Shown here in pieces: positions 61,561 through 64,000 of a stretch of DNA of 64,000 nucleotides (position 1 is its first letter; each line of letters begins with the position of its first letter). A program made the position numbers and the translations under genes. The DNA comes from Catonia carolina (Eukaryota > Arthropoda > Insecta > Hemiptera > Achilidae). The DNA is taken from positions 46,647,553-46,711,552 of the forward strand of contig JAQMRL010000001.1 in the NCBI GenBank assembly GCA_035578175.1. The letters run 5' to 3'. A model generated the notes under the pieces. It saw nothing but the letters and a program-made list of their open reading frames with translations, did no database searches and had not been told where the DNA came from.

Positions 61561-61770
61561 TTTTTTTAAATTTTTTTATTTAACGTCGCATCAACTACAA
61601 CGGTCATTAGTGACGACGTTGGGGTGTCACTACTGTACAATGGAGGATGAAATGATTTTTTGTAACGTATGAAAATATGTCATGCCTGAGTGGGGATTCA
61701 AACCCAGGACTGCATGATGAGAGGCGAGCACATTACCAACTGCGCCATGTGGCCGGCAAAGAATTTGCCG
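61561..61770 (-). repeat. SINE family B, full copy with tail type 2 and target duplication (B7)
   Basis: Minus-strand copy: poly-T, AACGTCGCATCAACTACAAC, GTGACGACGTTGGGG, GTAACGTATGAAAATATG, then the tRNA-like head (GGCCACATGGCGCAGTTGG read on the minus strand). It is bracketed by GAAAACAATT at 61551-61560 and 61771-61780. Confidence 0.85.
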
Positions 61771-61780
61771 GAAAACAATT

Positions 61781-62860
61781 AAAGAAAACAATTTGTTTTA
61801 GGTTTTTTTAATGTATGTTACTCTTATGAATTTGTTTTTAAATTATTGGTGAACCAGCGATAATATCTGATGCTAAAAAAATCATTGTTAAAAGATATTT
61901 TATTTAATAACCTGTTTATTACTTCATGATTTATATTGTAAGTACCTGGTTAAAACCTGCCACTATATAGCTAGCCAATGACTTGCCAGCAATGTTGCCA
62001 ATATTTGCTCTTGTAGCTCTGTTAAATATTTTGTCAGTCAATTTTTTTGGTCTTTCAGTAACAATTATAACCTATAAATATACAACCAGCTGATTATATT
62101 ATAAAGTATTGCATATTAACCCGCTCTATAATCGATGTGTTCAGTACAAGATGCAAGATGAGAGTGAACTATTGCGGCTCTTATACACATGCGCGCATAA
62201 TGTTTGTCAGGTACAATCTGGCAACGCTGGCAAACATTCTGATTGGTCTAAACGTGTGGAACAGCAGAGCTCATCAACCGTGAAAAGCATATTAGTCGTG
62301 TTAAATCACAAACATTATGTTTAAAATTTCAACATTTTGGATTGGAAATTTTCTACTGTAAAGAATCCAAAACTAGATACTTCTTACAAAAAATATTACA
62401 CAACAGAAAAATTTTAATCATTTGTGTTTTCCCATAATTAATACAATGGTCTAATATTTTATATTTATGTATTTGGTTCGAATAGAAAGACTTAATTATC
62501 ATTTTTGACAAAGAAACCTTGTATTTATTGACACTATATTGGAGTTAAATACAACAGTTTAAAAGTGCCCAAATTCAAAGGGTATATTTTAATCCACTGG
62601 ATATAAAATTCCTCATTTTTTGTATACTTAAATGTATTATAATGAAAGAACCAGTGGTAAAAATAGAGGAATTAATAAGATATAAACAAATTTGACCATT
62701 AAAAATTGTATCCCTTGTTTGGTTTTGTACTTTTTAAAAGTGTCTCATACTGTTTGCTTACAGATGTTACTTACCCATTATCATAAAGTTAATTAGATTA
62801 TTTCTGAAGTCAACCCAGCAAAAGTTGTAAGATAAAAGTATGAGGTCCATTTTTTCAACA
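61781..62860. other. Intron or spacer, nothing firmly identified
   Basis: Mostly AT-rich. Positions 62140-62300 are less AT-rich, with CpG-containing sequence (CATGCGCGCATAATG), but show no coding or RNA signature I recognise. The 71-codon frame there is not in a phase that would continue exon 29. Confidence 0.4.
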
Positions 62861-62869
62861 TTCAATAGT

Positions 62870-63070
62870 CCATAAATGAAAGACAAATGAATATAGAAAA
62901 AATGTTTTATTACTAAAAGTTACAAACACTTATAGCTACTTTTTAACAATCATCTTAATGATTGAGGCATTTGTCGTACCTGTACACAAGCTTTTCAATA
63001 TCCTCTTCACAAAATGTTGCTGCCAATAAATTTAAATGAGTGTCAATGTTGTCATGAAGCTCCTTCTAGT
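62870..63070 (-). mobile_element. Mariner 3'-end fragment, minus copy of a fold-back pair
   Basis: Its reverse complement matches the end of the plus-strand fragment at 63355-63530: CTCATTTAAAT, then TTTTGTGAAGAGG, GTACGACAAATGCCTCAATC and TGTAACTTTTAGTAA. Only the transposase C-terminus and 3' flank remain. Confidence 0.65.
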
Positions 63071-63104
63071 ATTTCTTGCAAAGTTCATGCAGCCGAGGAC
63101 AATT

Positions 63105-63550
63105 AATACAACTGTTTTTTTTGTCAAACTTTACAAAGTTTGCGGAGAGCCAATCAAAATAAAGGACGAGGCATGCTGGCTTCTGGAATTGTTGTCATCC
63201 ATCACAACGCTCACGGATGCAACCCAATGACTCCTTGAGCAATTTTAATGGGACATTTTAGATCACCCGCCATACAGTCCCAACCTAGCTCCGAGTGATA
63301 TCCATCTTTTCCGTGAAGTGAAAAAGTGGCTAGGAGGCCAGTGCTTCCGAACTAATGTGGAGCTTCAAGACTCATTTAATTTCATTGGCAATAACATTTT
63401 ATGAAGAGAGTATTGGAAAGCTTGTCCACAGGTATGACAAATGCCTCAATCGTCAAGTTGATTGTGTCGAAAAAAGTTGTTAAAAGTGTATGTAACTTTT
63501 AGTAACAAAATATTTTTACTATGTATATCACTTGTATTTTATTTATGGCC
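63105..63550 (+). mobile_element. Decayed mariner fragment, plus copy of the fold-back pair
   Basis: Frames give an IHHNAH piece (the catalytic Asp of HDNA is His), DHPPYSPNLAPSDIHLF (third aspartate motif), WLGGQCF, and GKLVHRYDKCLN before a stop near 63481. Frameshifts and stops make it inactive. Confidence 0.7.
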
Positions 63551-63602
63551 TATTGTAGGTTGAAAGAGAAAATAACCCTCTTATATATAATGTTATTTCA
63601 TG

Positions 63603-64000
63603 TCAAATAACAGCCCTCTTATATATAAGAGAAAAGTGTCAGTTCTTACAGTTCAAAAACAAACACAATGTAAGGGAAAACAGAGAAGTGGATGTCTTGA
63701 TACAAAATAATATCCTAGATCATGTGCAAACAGTGAAGTTTCTAGGAGTGTCACTAGATAGGACCCTATCGTGGGATTATTACACCGATCAAATTTGTAG
63801 TAAAATATCATCTGGGGTATTTGCATTAAAACAAATTGCCAGATTAAATGATAAAAAATTGCTTATAGCAGCTTATCATGGTTTAATTTTATCTCATATC
63901 AGGTATGCCATATTAGTATGGGGTAATTCATCACAGGGTAACATGGAAAGAGTTTTTAAAATACAGAAAAAAGCTATTAGGTGTATGATGGGAGTCAACC
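63603..64000 (+). mobile_element. Non-LTR retrotransposon, reverse-transcriptase C-terminal part, runs off window
   Basis: One uninterrupted frame reads LQFKNKHNVRENREVDV, then VKFLGVSLDRTLSW, ICSKISSGVFALKQIAR, AAYHGLILSHIRYAILVWGN and KIQKKAIRCMMGVN. This is the thumb and post-RT region typical of Jockey/CR1-like LINEs. The upstream RT domain is absent, so it is 5'-truncated; the 3' end lies beyond the window. It may lie in the next intron of the cadherin gene. Confidence 0.85.

Noticed and set aside
62109..62324. 71-codon frame considered as the next cadherin exon
   Set aside because: The possible acceptor before 62148 would put exon 29's phase into a stop within five codons, and the frame's peptide has no cadherin-tail resemblance.

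Overview
This window is AT-rich nuclear DNA from an arthropod, most probably an insect. The evidence is a multi-exon gene with GT-AG introns, a dense set of tRNA-derived SINEs and mariner-class DNA transposons, and one large gene whose product looks like an insect classical-type cadherin. Nothing here is bacterial or viral, and I cannot name the species.

Layout. Positions 1-14.4 kb hold no protein gene I can support. They contain one intact tRNA-Gln(CUG) gene (7370-7441, minus), many SINE copies and a tentative hAT-like element. From 14,697 to 61,447 the plus strand carries one gene in at least 29 coding exons. I assembled these by eye from continuity of reading frame, splice sites and the cadherin repeat pattern. 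They total 5,347 coding bases (1,782 codons plus one base). The product begins with a hydrophobic signal segment, continues with 14 extracellular cadherin repeats and a membrane-proximal domain, and reaches one transmembrane helix and the first residues of the cytoplasmic tail. The rest of the tail lies beyond the window. From recall of the family, not a search, the best match is Drosophila Cad74A; it belongs to the broader CDH23-like group.

The introns hold most of the mobile DNA. Two nearly identical full-length mariner (DD34D) elements lie in introns 2 (minus) and 14 (plus), with 43-bp perfect terminal inverted repeats and TA duplications; both keep an open transposase. Older decayed mariners lie in introns 3 and 25 and at 62.9-63.5 kb. 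Intron 4 carries a broken DNA transposon with a gene of the FSDNCGGQNKN type. Others include a piggyBac-type TTAA element (intron 16), a MITE (intron 24), non-LTR retrotransposon fragments (introns 10 and 21 and the right edge), and at least three SINE/retroposon families in both orientations.

I found no clearly new biological system. The observations most worth checking are the inverted mariner pair bracketing exons 3-14, the identical 126-bp direct repeats bracketing the frame-neutral exon 14, the modular SINEs with exchanged heads and tails, two unclassified repeat families, and the non-canonical calcium-binding linkers in the cadherin.
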